A stretch of DNA of 64,000 bases, from contig CBDUHN010000012.1 of assembly GCA_965367295.1 (NCBI GenBank), positions 5,052-69,051 of the forward strand, read 5' to 3'. This DNA comes from JAIVHA01 sp965367295. Its GTDB lineage: Bacteria > Pseudomonadota > Gammaproteobacteria > DSM-19610. The position numbers and the translations under genes were made by a program. Of the stretch, positions 43,115 to 52,879 are shown piece after piece (positions within the stretch are counted from its first letter, which is position 1; each line of letters begins with the position of its first letter). Below the pieces are notes generated by a model. It saw nothing but the letters and a program-made list of their open reading frames with translations, was not told where the DNA came from and did not search any database.

Positions 43115-44566
43115 ATGAAGTCATTTCAGCAGCGGATGCTCGCCATCGTGGTGATCATGCTGGTACTGTCGGGTTGCGCCGTCAACCCGGTGACCGGCAA
43201 GCAGGACTTCGTGCTCATGAGCGAGGACGAGGAGATCGCCCTGGGTCGCAAGCTGCACCCCCAGGTGCTCAAGGAGACAGAAGCCTACGAGGACGCTGCG
43301 TTGCAAGCCTATGTCCAACAGGTGGGCGAGCGGCTGGCGCGGGTCAGTCACCGCAACAATCTGATCTTTCGCTTCACGGTACTCGATAGCGCCGAGGTGA
43401 ATGCCTTCGCCACACCCGGCGGCTATATCTACATCACCCGCGGCCTAATGGCCTACCTGAATTCGGAGGCTGAACTCGCGGCGGTACTCGGCCATGAAAT
43501 CGGCCACGTGACGGCACGTCATTCGGTGCGCCAGCAGAGTACCGCGACCACTACCGGGCTACTGGCGGCCGTGATCGGGGCCGCCACGGGTGTGCAGGGT
43601 GCCGGCGACCTGGCCAATGTGGCCGGTACGGCACTTGTCCGTGGCTATGGCCGTGAACACGAACTCGAATCCGACCGGCTGGGTGCCGAGTACCTGGCCC
43701 GGGCCGGCTACGATCCCAGGGCCATGCTGGAGGTGATCGGGGTGCTCAAGGATCAGGAAAACTTTGAGCTGCAGCAGGCGAAGGAAGAGGGGCGTGAACC
43801 CCGCATCTACCACGGCCTGTTCTCGACCCATCCGGATAACGACAAGCGTCTGCAGGAAACGGTGCTGGCGGCGCAGCAGTTTCAGGATCGCAATGGCGAA
43901 CAAACCAACCGCGAGGGCTTTTTGTCTCACCTGGATGGTGTGGCCTTCGGCGATTCCGAACGCGAAGGCGTGTTGCGCGGAGACCGCTTCTATCACAAGC
44001 CGTTGAACTTCGGCCTGCAGTTTCCTGCCGGCTGGAAAGTGAAAAACCTGCCGGGTGCGCTGGTGGCGCAGGCACCTGACGGTAACGGCGTCCTGGAGGT
44101 GGAGGTGCAGGACCTGAACCGGCGCCTGACGCCGCGGGAGTTCATGACCCAGCGTTTGGGTATTCAGGAGATGCGCTCCGAGGAAGCGCTTACGGTGGCA
44201 GGTTTGCCGGGCTATACGGCGGTGGTGCCCGCCAATACCCGCGGAGGCAAACGCTGGGTACGGGTGGCGGTGTTGCAGTATCACGACCAGGCATTCATTT
44301 TTTCCGGCTACTACGAGCGTGATGAGCCGAACCAGCATGCGGTGCTGATTACCGCCCGCAGCTTCCATGCGCTGAGTGCCGGGGAGCAGGCACTGGCTGC
44401 CGCGCAGAAACTCAAGCTGATCCGGGCTGGGGCGGGTACGCGCTATGCGCAGTTGGCCCGCACATCACCGTTGCAGCATCATGCCGAAGACCAGTTGCGG
44501 CTATTGAATGACCAGTATCCGCAAGGCGAGCCGGCCGCTGGGCAATGGCTCAAAATCGTTGAATAA
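43115..44566 (+). CDS. M48-family metalloprotease, lipoprotein
   Basis: 483 aa. A signal peptide ends in lipobox LSGC with the lipidated C21. The zinc motif HEIGH (127-131) is followed by the third-ligand region ELESDRLGAEYLARAGYDP, as in BepA/LoiP/YfgC-type proteases that police outer-membrane protein assembly. The C-terminal 200 residues (from about 280) include a domain of unknown fold and a possible TPR end. A TTG at 43106 has a better-placed ribosome-binding site than ATG 43115, so the start may be three codons upstream. Confidence 0.93.
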   Translation: MKSFQQRMLAIVVIMLVLSGCAVNPVTGKQDFVLMSEDEEIALGRKLHPQVLKETEAYEDAALQAYVQQVGERLARVSHRNNLIFRFTVLDSAEVNAFATPGGYIYITRGLMAYLNSEAELAAVLGHEIGHVTARHSVRQQSTATTTGLLAAVIGAATGVQGAGDLANVAGTALVRGYGREHELESDRLGAEYLARAGYDPRAMLEVIGVLKDQENFELQQAKEEGREPRIYHGLFSTHPDNDKRLQETVLAAQQFQDRNGEQTNREGFLSHLDGVAFGDSEREGVLRGDRFYHKPLNFGLQFPAGWKVKNLPGALVAQAPDGNGVLEVEVQDLNRRLTPREFMTQRLGIQEMRSEEALTVAGLPGYTAVVPANTRGGKRWVRVAVLQYHDQAFIFSGYYERDEPNQHAVLITARSFHALSAGEQALAAAQKLKLIRAGAGTRYAQLARTSPLQHHAEDQLRLLNDQYPQGEPAAGQWLKIVE

Positions 44567-44637
44567 AACCCCGGTTGTCCGGTAGCCGGCCCATTTGGCA
44601 CGGGTCAAGATCGGCTCGTTGATAAGGAATTTGCTCC

Positions 44638-45942
44638 ATGTTTAAAGACCTGAAGAAAGCGGCTCTTGATTATCATGCACTGCCGAAGCCCGGTAAGATC
44701 AGCGTGACGGTGACCAAGCCGACTGATACCCAGCAGGACCTGGCGCTGGCCTATACCCCGGGGGTGGCCGAGCCGGTGCGGGAGATTGCCCGCGACCCTG
44801 CACTCGCCTACCAGTACACTGCCAAGGGGAATCTCGTGGCGGTGATCACCGATGGCAGTGCGGTGCTCGGTCTCGGCAACGTAGGTGCGCTGGCAGGCAA
44901 GCCGGTAATGGAAGGCAAGGGCGTGTTGTTCAAGCGCTTTGCCGATATTGATGTATTCGACATCGAGGTGGATGCCGGCGATCCGCAGGTATTTATCGAT
45001 ACCGTGGCGCGGATTGCCAGCGGCTTTGGCGGTATCAACCTGGAAGACATTGCCGCACCCCGGTGTTTCGAGATCGAACGTGCGTTGATCGAGAAACTGG
45101 ATATCCCCGTTTTTCATGACGACCAGCACGGCACAGCCATCATCATCAGCGCCGGTCTGCTCAATGCACTTGAACTGCAGGGCAAAACCCTGGCAGATGC
45201 GCGCATCGTGTGTCTTGGTGCCGGTGCCGCGGGGATTGCCTCCATGCATCTGCTGATCGCACTGGGCGCGACACCGGCAAATATTTTCATGGTGGATCGC
45301 AAAGGCGTGATCCATGCCGGGCGCGACGATCTCAACGAACACAAGCAGGCGTTTGCGGTGACAACGGACCGCCGCACTCTGGCCGATGCCATGCGCGATG
45401 CCGATGTATTCATTGGAGTATCCGGACCCGATCTCGTTACTGCGGATATGCTGGTCTCCATGGCGCCGAAGCCCATTGTGTTCGCCCTGTCAAACCCGGA
45501 TCCGGAGATTCAACCGGCCCTGGCGCATTCGGTGCGCGATGATCTCATCATGGCCACCGGCCGCAGCGACTATCCCAATCAGGTGAACAATGTGCTGGGC
45601 TTTCCCTTCATTTTCCGCGGTGCCCTGGATGTGCAGGCCAGCGGCATCAATCGGGAAATGCAGGTCGCCGCGGTGCATGCCCTGCGCAACCTGGCGAGGG
45701 AGCCGGTGCCGCAGGATGTGTTGAAGGCCTATCAACTGGAGTCGCTGGAATTCGGTCCGGAGTACATCATCCCGAAACCGCTGGATGCGCGGCTGATGGA
45801 ATTCGTGCCTGCGGCAGTGGCGCGTGCTGCGGTGGATACCGGTGTGGCGCGACGCGGGTACCCTGGGCACTATCCTCAGCAGGGAAGTAACGGATCGCCA
45901 CCCCGTGTGGGTAACCGCGCACACGCTGATGTCGTGGCTTGA
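44638..45942 (+). CDS. NAD(P)-dependent malic enzyme (single-domain form)
   Basis: 434 aa. AYTPGVAEPVREI, GNLVAVITDGSAVLGLGNVG and VFHDDQHGTAI are malic-enzyme motifs; GAGAAGIASMHLL is the dinucleotide-binding loop. It makes pyruvate from malate. It lacks the phosphotransacetylase-like half of E. coli MaeB, so it is the short form. The last 34 residues (after DTGVARRG) are rich in Gly, Pro and Asn and do not look like the usual C-terminal helix; a local change of frame is possible. It precedes citrate synthase on the same strand. Confidence 0.92.
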   Translation: MFKDLKKAALDYHALPKPGKISVTVTKPTDTQQDLALAYTPGVAEPVREIARDPALAYQYTAKGNLVAVITDGSAVLGLGNVGALAGKPVMEGKGVLFKRFADIDVFDIEVDAGDPQVFIDTVARIASGFGGINLEDIAAPRCFEIERALIEKLDIPVFHDDQHGTAIIISAGLLNALELQGKTLADARIVCLGAGAAGIASMHLLIALGATPANIFMVDRKGVIHAGRDDLNEHKQAFAVTTDRRTLADAMRDADVFIGVSGPDLVTADMLVSMAPKPIVFALSNPDPEIQPALAHSVRDDLIMATGRSDYPNQVNNVLGFPFIFRGALDVQASGINREMQVAAVHALRNLAREPVPQDVLKAYQLESLEFGPEYIIPKPLDARLMEFVPAAVARAAVDTGVARRGYPGHYPQQGSNGSPPRVGNRAHADVVA

Positions 45943-46012
45943 CGCAGCGGATACCAGTCTCCAAGCTGTGATTTCCCATGCATATAAATGATTGTAAGCA
46001 GAGCTGAAGACC

Positions 46013-47308
46013 ATGAGCGAGAAAAAACTCATTCTGAAAGATCCCGATACCGGACAGGAACTGGAGTTGCCGGTACAGGACAGCAGCATCGGCCCCGGTG
46101 CCGTTGAACTGGGCAAGCTCTACCGCAAGCTCGGGTATTTTTCCTATGACCCCGGCTTTCTCGCCACTGCCAGCTGTTCCAGTCGCATCACCTATATCGA
46201 TGGTGAACAGGGCACCCTGCTCTATCGGGGTTATCCCATCGAGCAGTTGGCGGAAAAAAGCAGCTTCGTGGAAGTGGCCTATCTGCTCATGTACGGGGAG
46301 TTGCCCACGCCGGATCAGTTGCAGAAATTCGAAGGCATTATCCTGCACCACACCATGATCAACGAGAATCTGAAGCAGTTTTACAACGGCTTCTATCACG
46401 ATGCCCACCCCATGGCGGTCATGGTCGGTGTGGTGGGTTCGCTATCGGCCTTTTATCACGATTCCACCGATGTCGAGAATCCGGTGCATCGGGAAATCAG
46501 CGCCCAGCGCCTGGTAGCCAAGATGCCGACCATCGCCGCGGCCTGCTACAAGCGCACCGTCGGTGAGCCTTTCATGTATCCCAAGAACGAGCTGAGTTAC
46601 TGCGGCAACCTGTTACGCATGATGTTCGGGGTGCCCTGTGAGGAGTACGAGGTCGACCCGCTGCTGGAGCGTGCGCTGGATCTGCTGTTCATCCTGCATG
46701 CCGACCATGAGCAGAACGCCAGCACCGCCACCGTGCGCCAGGCGGGGAGTTCCGGTGCCGATCCCTTCGCCTGCGTGGCAGCAGGCATCGCGTCCCTGTG
46801 GGGGCCGGCCCATGGTGGTGCTAACGAGGCGGTACTGGGCATGCTCAACGAAATCGGTGACGTGGCCAGCATTCCCAAATTCATCGATATGGCCAAAGAC
46901 AAGAAGTCCGGTTTCCGGCTGATGGGGTTTGGCCACCGGGTATACAAGAATTACGATCCGCGTGCCAAGATCATTCGCGAGGTGTGCCACCAGCTACTGA
47001 GCAAGATCGGTAATTCCAACGATCCCATGTTCGAGCTGGCATTGCGGCTGGAGGAGATCGCGCTCAACGATGAGTATTTCATCGAGCGGAAGCTCTATCC
47101 CAACGTGGATTTCTATTCCGGCATCATCTACAAGGCCATGGGCCTGCCGACCAATATGTTCACGGTGATGTTCGCCATTGCGCGCACCGTGGGCTGGGTG
47201 GCGCACTGGATGGAGATGATGTCCGATCCCGCTCAGAAGATCGGCCGGCCGCGGCAGGTATACCTTGGACCTACGCGACGGGATTTTATCGGGATCGATC
47301 AGCGCTGA
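46013..47308 (+). CDS. gltA: Citrate synthase
   Basis: 431 aa, type II (hexameric, NADH-sensitive) size. ITYIDGEQGTLLYRGYPIEQ, catalytic-region HADHEQNAST, the GPAHGGANEAVL loop and GFGHRVYKNYDPRAK are typical. It condenses acetyl-CoA and oxaloacetate. It starts 70 bp after the malic enzyme and ends 10 bp from a convergent gene. Confidence 0.96.
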   Translation: MSEKKLILKDPDTGQELELPVQDSSIGPGAVELGKLYRKLGYFSYDPGFLATASCSSRITYIDGEQGTLLYRGYPIEQLAEKSSFVEVAYLLMYGELPTPDQLQKFEGIILHHTMINENLKQFYNGFYHDAHPMAVMVGVVGSLSAFYHDSTDVENPVHREISAQRLVAKMPTIAAACYKRTVGEPFMYPKNELSYCGNLLRMMFGVPCEEYEVDPLLERALDLLFILHADHEQNASTATVRQAGSSGADPFACVAAGIASLWGPAHGGANEAVLGMLNEIGDVASIPKFIDMAKDKKSGFRLMGFGHRVYKNYDPRAKIIREVCHQLLSKIGNSNDPMFELALRLEEIALNDEYFIERKLYPNVDFYSGIIYKAMGLPTNMFTVMFAIARTVGWVAHWMEMMSDPAQKIGRPRQVYLGPTRRDFIGIDQR

Positions 47309-47318
47309 GGTTCAGGTT

Positions 47319-47939
47319 TCAGTCCGGCGCCCGGGGCTCCAGCATCTCCATCAAACGGTTAATGCTGGCGCGTGCCATGGGGCGTCCATCCACCGGTCCC
47401 AGCGGTGCCTGGCGTAGACCTTTGGCGGGAAAGACCAGCGCCTCAATCGGAATATCGCCAGCCAGAAAGCGCACGCTGGGGATGTCTGCCGAGGTTTCGC
47501 GGTTGAGCTTCATACGCCGTAATCCCGCCTCGAATTGAATCCCCGCATCAAGCATGAACAGGTTTACTTCTTCCGGCGTATCGGCGAACAGGTGCAGGTT
47601 TACATCGGAATGCACCCCTGCGGTTCCCGACAGCACGGAGCCGGTGAGACGTGGTTCGAAGCGGGCAAAAAACCGCATGGCCTGCAGTGCGGCCTCACGC
47701 AACTCCCGTAATTTCTGTTCTCCCTCGGCACCGATAAAGAGTCGCTGGTAGCCCAGTAGTGCTTCCTCGATTTCGATATTGCGGGGCATGTTGTGGGTAT
47801 TGGGCGCGCCCAGTCGTTCGGCGGCCTTGCGCTTGGCCGTATAGAAATCATGGATGCCATCCTCGGCCATAAGACGTGCCGCTTCCTGCGCCAGGCGCTG
47901 GCGCATGTGTTTATCCTTGGTTGAGCTGCGGATAGCCAT
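47319..47939 (-). CDS. Conserved-looking protein with nucleotidyltransferase-like motif
   Basis: 206 aa, soluble and basic at the N-terminus. G100-S101 followed by SGTAGVHSD with D112 and a second acidic position in LHLFAD resembles the GSxxxG...SD(I/V)(D/N) loop of the polymerase-beta nucleotidyltransferase fold, though the second Asp is Asn here (SDVN). I do not recognise the family. It lies 12 bp before the ponA stop region on the same strand, so it is probably the gene upstream or an independent one; no operon partner is clear. Confidence 0.65.
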   Translation of the reverse strand: MAIRSSTKDKHMRQRLAQEAARLMAEDGIHDFYTAKRKAAERLGAPNTHNMPRNIEIEEALLGYQRLFIGAEGEQKLRELREAALQAMRFFARFEPRLTGSVLSGTAGVHSDVNLHLFADTPEEVNLFMLDAGIQFEAGLRRMKLNRETSADIPSVRFLAGDIPIEALVFPAKGLRQAPLGPVDGRPMARASINRLMEMLEPRAPD

Positions 47940-47951
47940 CGCTAACAGGCG

Positions 47952-50447
47952 CTAGAACAGCGGATCGGTTTCGGTGGTCGTGTCTTCCGGGGTGGTGGGT
48001 GCGCCATCTTCCGCCATTTGTTTCGGTACCTGATCGACCCGAAAGGTTTCAAACAGGCTGCTGTCCTGCCCGGGTGCTGGCAGCAGGCCGGTATTCGGGT
48101 CGATGCGCACGGTGACCATGCCAGGCGGCGGGGGCAGTATGGCGGTCGGTACGCCCTGCAGGGCTTTTTCCATGTAGGCGATCCACATGGGCAAGGCGGC
48201 GCGGCTGCCGGTTTCCCCGGCGCCGAGTGGATGTACCTGATCGAAACCAACCCAGGCGGTGGTGACCAGGGCGGCATTGAAGCCGCAAAACCAGGCGTCA
48301 CGCTGATCGTTGGTGGTGCCGGTCTTGCCGGACAAATCGCTGCGGCCAAGCGCACGGGCGCGACGGCCGGTACCCCGCTGGATGACGTCACGCATCATGG
48401 AGGACATCAGATAGGCGTTCTGCGGGTTCAGCATGCGTGGTGCCGGCAGGCTGGGGGGCGGCAGGGCGGTGACGTCGGTATTGCCCGGCATGGACGGATC
48501 GGTATCTGCCGGGTCCCCGTTGTCACTATTGTCGGCGACGGCATCGGTGGTATCCGTTTCGGCATCCGGGGTGGCGCTGGATGCCGGGTCGCAATTATCC
48601 GTGCAGGCTACCAGGGGCTGAGCGGTTTCAATCGTATTGCCGTTGGCATCCAGTACCCGCTCAATGAGATAGGGTTTGACGCGATAGCCACCGTTGGCGA
48701 ACACGGCATAGCCGCGCGCCATTTCCAGCGGTGTGGCGCTGCCACTGCCGAGGGCAAGGGACAGGTTGCGGGGCAGGCGGGCCGGGTCGAAGCCGAAGCG
48801 CCGGGCATGTTCGATGGCAAAGTCGGGGCCGATGCTGCGCATCAGGCGTACCGAGACCAGATTACGGGAATGGACCAGTGCCTCGCGCAGGCGGGTAGGG
48901 CCGTAGAACTTGCCGCTGTAATTTTCCGGCCGCCAGGTGGTTTCCAGTGACGGATCGTCAAATACCACCGGCGCGTCGTTGATGATACTGGCTGCGGTAT
49001 AGCCTTTTTCCAGCGCGGCAGAATAAACGAAGGGCTTGAAGCTGGAGCCGGGCTGGCGCTCGGCCTGTACCGCGCGGTTGAATTTGCTGCGGTTGAAATC
49101 AAAGCCGCCGGCGAGGGCTACCAGTGCCCCGTCACCGGGCAGCAACGATACCAGCGCACCCTCCACCTCGGGGATCTGTGCGAGCTGCCATTTCCCGTCT
49201 GCGGTATTTTGCAGGCGGATGAGATCACCCGGTTTCAGTATGTCTGCGGGCTTGCCGGGCGCCGCGCCACGGTGGTTGGGACTCAGGTACGGCCGCGCCC
49301 AGCGCATGCCATCCCAGGACAGGTTCAGCAGGCCGTAATCCATGGTGTAGACCTGCGCCTGCTCGGTCTCCACCGTGATTACCAGGCCCGCCGGCAGGCC
49401 GCCGACCGGTGGGTAATTGCCGAGTGCTTCGCGCCAGTGAGCCTCATCCGCATCGGTGGTCAGTTCCACGTGGGATTCGGCGCCACGATAGCCGTGGCGC
49501 TGGTCATACTCCAGTAGTGCGCCACGCAGCGCGTTGGTGGCCGCCTGCTGGCGCTGACTGTCGAGGGTGGTGTAGACCTGGAGGCCGGAGGTATAGGCCT
49601 CGGCGCCATAGCGGGTGACCATTTCCGCGCGCACCATCTCCGCGGCGAAGGAGGCCTCCACCGCGGAGGTCTGGGTGTGCAGGCGGGCGTCGTCGGGGGT
49701 CCGGATAGCGGTCTGGTACTGGGTGTCATCCAGGGCGCCGAGTTCGTGCATGCGGGACAGGACGTAGTTGCGGCGGATCAGCGCACGCTCCGGGTTGCTG
49801 ATGGGGTTGTCACGCGACGGTGCCTTGGGCAAGCCGGCAATCATGGCGATCTGCGGGATGGTGAGCTGGTCGAGACTGGCACCGTAGTAGACCTGCGCCG
49901 CAGCTGCGATCCCATAGGCACGGTGCCCCAGGTAGATCTTGTTCAGGTAGAGGGCCAGGATTTCCTGCTTGTCGAGTGCGCGTTCGATCTTGAGAGCCAG
50001 GAAGATCTCCGTCAGTTTACGCAGATAGGATTTCTCCGCGCTGAGAAAGAAGTTGCGTGCCACCTGCATGGTGATGGTGCTGCCGCCCTGGCGTTTTTCA
50101 CCAGTGCGCACCAGTTCCAGTGCAGCGCGGACCAGGCCCTGGTAGTCCACGCCGGGGTGCTGGAAGAAACGGTCGTCCTCGGCGCCCAGGAATGCCTGGA
50201 TCATTAGTGGAGGCACTGCATCGTAGGCGGCCGGGGTGCGGCGTTTTTCACCGAATTCCGCCATCAGCAGGCCGTCGCGGGTATAGACCCGGAGTGGCAC
50301 CTGGAACTGCACATCCCGCAGCTGATCGGTGGACGGCAGGTCCGGCGCGACATATAAATAGGCAGCGGCGATCAGCAGCAGACCCGCGCTGAACAGGCCG
50401 AAAGCGGTGGCAAGCACCAGACGCAGAAAAAGTAACCAGGATTTCAT
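47952..50447 (-). CDS. mrcA: Penicillin-binding protein 1A (bifunctional peptidoglycan synthase)
   Basis: 831 aa. An N-terminal membrane anchor (about 5-32) is followed by the GT51 glycosyltransferase with catalytic E90 in GAEDDRFFQHPG and RQGGSTITMQVARN, then an OB-like insert and the transpeptidase with Ser in PGSSFKPFV (about 468), HSRN and SGKTGTT (about 707). It builds and cross-links peptidoglycan in the periplasm. A Glu/Asp/Thr-rich insert interrupts the transpeptidase before the KTG motif, and the C-terminus is acidic. ATG 50447 gives the normal anchor; a frame to 50567 adds 40 non-family residues. It diverges from pilM. Confidence 0.95.
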   Translation of the reverse strand: MKSWLLFLRLVLATAFGLFSAGLLLIAAAYLYVAPDLPSTDQLRDVQFQVPLRVYTRDGLLMAEFGEKRRTPAAYDAVPPLMIQAFLGAEDDRFFQHPGVDYQGLVRAALELVRTGEKRQGGSTITMQVARNFFLSAEKSYLRKLTEIFLALKIERALDKQEILALYLNKIYLGHRAYGIAAAAQVYYGASLDQLTIPQIAMIAGLPKAPSRDNPISNPERALIRRNYVLSRMHELGALDDTQYQTAIRTPDDARLHTQTSAVEASFAAEMVRAEMVTRYGAEAYTSGLQVYTTLDSQRQQAATNALRGALLEYDQRHGYRGAESHVELTTDADEAHWREALGNYPPVGGLPAGLVITVETEQAQVYTMDYGLLNLSWDGMRWARPYLSPNHRGAAPGKPADILKPGDLIRLQNTADGKWQLAQIPEVEGALVSLLPGDGALVALAGGFDFNRSKFNRAVQAERQPGSSFKPFVYSAALEKGYTAASIINDAPVVFDDPSLETTWRPENYSGKFYGPTRLREALVHSRNLVSVRLMRSIGPDFAIEHARRFGFDPARLPRNLSLALGSGSATPLEMARGYAVFANGGYRVKPYLIERVLDANGNTIETAQPLVACTDNCDPASSATPDAETDTTDAVADNSDNGDPADTDPSMPGNTDVTALPPPSLPAPRMLNPQNAYLMSSMMRDVIQRGTGRRARALGRSDLSGKTGTTNDQRDAWFCGFNAALVTTAWVGFDQVHPLGAGETGSRAALPMWIAYMEKALQGVPTAILPPPPGMVTVRIDPNTGLLPAPGQDSSLFETFRVDQVPKQMAEDGAPTTPEDTTTETDPLF

Positions 50448-50560
50448 CAAATTGGGCGGCTTGTGACGTGGTTCAACGAAGGAAAGTAATTTCTCACTAA
50501 ACTTAACTATAAATCGTCCGATAACGGGAATCGAGTCCTGGAGTAGGGCTAAGCCATTAG

Positions 50561-50589
50561 TTGACAATCATTTGTCAGTGTCATCTAAT
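50561..50589 (+). promoter_or_regulatory. Predicted pil operon promoter
   Basis: TTGACA (50561-50566), 17-bp spacer and TCTAAT (50584-50589). The -35 is perfect and the -10 has five of six consensus bases. Transcription would start near 50596, about 45 nt before pilM. Confidence 0.7.
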
Positions 50590-50641
50590 CCGGTGGAACA
50601 CCTGTGTGTATTAACCATGGGTAATAAAAAAGGAAATATCT

Positions 50642-51712
50642 GTGCAGCTCGCGCGATTATTCAAAAGGACCAAGGCGCCGATCGTTGGGTTGGATATTAG
50701 TTCCACTGCGGTAAAGCTACTGGAACTGAGCCGTAGTGGGGGGCGGTACCGGGTTGAAAGCTACGCGGTCGAACCGCTGCCACCCAATTCTGTCGTCGAG
50801 AAGAATATCACTGATGTGGAGGCCGTGGGCGAGGCCGTTCGTCGCGCCGTGAAACGCTCCGGTACCCGCGCCAGGTATGCCGCAGTAGCTGTGGCAGGAT
50901 CCTCGGTCATCACCAAGATCATTCCCATGCCCGCCAACCTCTCCGATGATGAGATGGAAACCCAGATCGAGCTGGAAGCGGACCAGTATGTCCCCTACCC
51001 GCTCGAGGAAGTCAGCCTGGACTTCGAGGTGCTGGGACCGACGGAACGCAATCCCGAAACTGTCGATGTCCTGCTGGCGGCCTGCCGCAGCGAGAACGTG
51101 GAGATGCGTACCGCCGCGGTTGAAACCGGTGGTCTGCAGGCCAGGGTGGTGGATGTCGAGGCCTACGCCACCGAAAACGCCTTTGCCCTGATTGCCGAGC
51201 AGCTGCCGGATCAGGGTGTGGACAAGACCATTGCCGTGGTGGACGTGGGCGCCACCATGACTACGCTGAACGTACTGCACGATCTGAAAATGATCTATAC
51301 CCGGGACCAGGTCTTCGGTGGCAAGCAGCTGACCGAGGAAATCATGCGTCGCTACGGGCTTTCCTATGAGGAAGCGGGCATGGCGAAACGACAGGGCGGG
51401 CTGCCCGAAAACTACGTTTCCGAGGTGCTCGAACCCTTCAAGGAAGCCATGGCCCAGCAGGTGAGTCGTTCCCTGCAGTTCTTCTTTTCTTCCAGTCAGT
51501 ACAATCACGTGGATCATATCGTGCTGGCGGGTGGTAGTGCTTCGATTCCCGATGTGGATGAGGTGGTGCAGGACAAATTGGGCGTGGAAACCAGTATCGC
51601 CAACCCGTTTGCCTCCATGTCACTGGCGCCTTCCGTGAAGCCGCAGACCCTGAGTAATGACGCTCCGGCGTTAATCATTGCGTGCGGGCTCGCGCTAAGG
51701 AGCTTCGACTGA
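50642..51712 (+). CDS. pilM: Type IV pilus assembly ATPase-like protein PilM
   Basis: 356 aa, FtsA/actin-like. The start is GTG 50642 with AAGGAA eight bases upstream. GLDISSTAVKLLELS at the N-terminus is the PilM signature, and AVVDVGATMTTLNV and VLAGGSASIPDVDE form the nucleotide pocket. PilM is cytoplasmic and binds the PilN tail, linking the motor to the alignment complex. Confidence 0.95.
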   Translation: MQLARLFKRTKAPIVGLDISSTAVKLLELSRSGGRYRVESYAVEPLPPNSVVEKNITDVEAVGEAVRRAVKRSGTRARYAAVAVAGSSVITKIIPMPANLSDDEMETQIELEADQYVPYPLEEVSLDFEVLGPTERNPETVDVLLAACRSENVEMRTAAVETGGLQARVVDVEAYATENAFALIAEQLPDQGVDKTIAVVDVGATMTTLNVLHDLKMIYTRDQVFGGKQLTEEIMRRYGLSYEEAGMAKRQGGLPENYVSEVLEPFKEAMAQQVSRSLQFFFSSSQYNHVDHIVLAGGSASIPDVDEVVQDKLGVETSIANPFASMSLAPSVKPQTLSNDAPALIIACGLALRSFD

Positions 51713-51713
51713 T

Positions 51714-52286
51714 ATGGCACACATCAACTTACTACCCTGGCGTGAAGAGCTGCGCAAGCAGCGACAGAAAGAGTTCGGCGTCATGGCCGGCCTGGGCGTG
51801 GCATTTGCTGCAGCGATCTGGGGGCTGGTACACATGCAAATGGTGAATCGCATTGATGCCCAGGATCAGCGCAATGCCTATCTTGAAGCGCAGATAAAGG
51901 TGCTCGATACCAAAATCGCGAAGATCAAGGAACTCGAAAAGACCAAGGCCGGGTTGCTGGCGCGCATGAATATCATTCAGCAGCTGCAGAGCAACCGCCC
52001 GGAAAGCGTCCACCTGATGGATCAGCTGGTACAGACCCTGCCCGATGGTGTATTCCTTACGAGTATCACGCAGACGGGGAAGGCGCTGACGCTGGCGGGT
52101 GTGGCGCAGTCCAATGCGCGGGTATCGGCCTATATGCGCAATATCGATGCATCTCAGTGGATGGCCAATCCCAAGCTTGATTTCATCCAGACCAAGGAAC
52201 AGAAACAGCGTCGTATAGCGGAGTTCACCCTGCGGGCTTCGCAGGTCCGTGCCCAGTCATCCGCGGATGGGGAGGATGACAAATGA
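51714..52286 (+). CDS. pilN: Type IV pilus assembly protein PilN
   Basis: 190 aa. The cytoplasmic tail HINLLPWREE is the PilM-binding motif. One membrane helix (about 21-41) and a coiled coil precede a ferredoxin-like periplasmic domain. It starts just after the pilM stop. Confidence 0.95.
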   Translation: MAHINLLPWREELRKQRQKEFGVMAGLGVAFAAAIWGLVHMQMVNRIDAQDQRNAYLEAQIKVLDTKIAKIKELEKTKAGLLARMNIIQQLQSNRPESVHLMDQLVQTLPDGVFLTSITQTGKALTLAGVAQSNARVSAYMRNIDASQWMANPKLDFIQTKEQKQRRIAEFTLRASQVRAQSSADGEDDK

Positions 52287-52879
52287 ATCTGGAAGATATC
52301 AATAATCTCGATTTCAACAATATCGGTAACTGGCCTGCCCCTGCCCGTGCAGTCTTGATCGTGCTCCTGGTGGTAGTGGTGCTGTTCCTGGGCTACTGGT
52401 TCGACGTCAAGGACCAGATCCAGAATCTGGAGCGTGTGGAACAGAAGGAAGTTGAACTCAAATCTGTGTTTGAAGCCAAGGCGCGCAAGGCAGCTAATCT
52501 TGCCGCCTATGAACAGCAGCTGGAAGAAATGAAGGAATCCTTTGGTGCCATGCTGCGTCAGCTGCCGAATAAGACTGAAGTGGCGGAGCTGTTGGTGGAT
52601 ATTTCCCAGACCGGTCTGGCCAGTGGTCTTGAGTTCGAGCTATTCAAGCCATTGCCGGAAGTGCCCAAGGATTTCTATGCCGAACTGCCGATCAGCATCA
52701 AGGTGAAAGGCACGTACCACGAATTCGGTAATTTCGTCAGCGGCATGGCGGCACTGCCACGTATCGTGACGGTACACAATATTTCTATCAAGCCGATAGG
52801 TGATACAGGCGAGCTTTCAATGGATCTGAAGGCGAAGACCTATCGCTACCTGGATGAAAATGAAGGAGTGCAGCCATGA
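52283..52879 (+). CDS. pilO: Type IV pilus assembly protein PilO
   Basis: 198 aa with one membrane helix (about 24-43), a coiled coil (about 45-85) and a ferredoxin-like periplasmic domain. It pairs with PilN. The ATG overlaps the pilN stop as ATGA. Confidence 0.95.
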   Translation: MNLEDINNLDFNNIGNWPAPARAVLIVLLVVVVLFLGYWFDVKDQIQNLERVEQKEVELKSVFEAKARKAANLAAYEQQLEEMKESFGAMLRQLPNKTEVAELLVDISQTGLASGLEFELFKPLPEVPKDFYAELPISIKVKGTYHEFGNFVSGMAALPRIVTVHNISIKPIGDTGELSMDLKAKTYRYLDENEGVQP

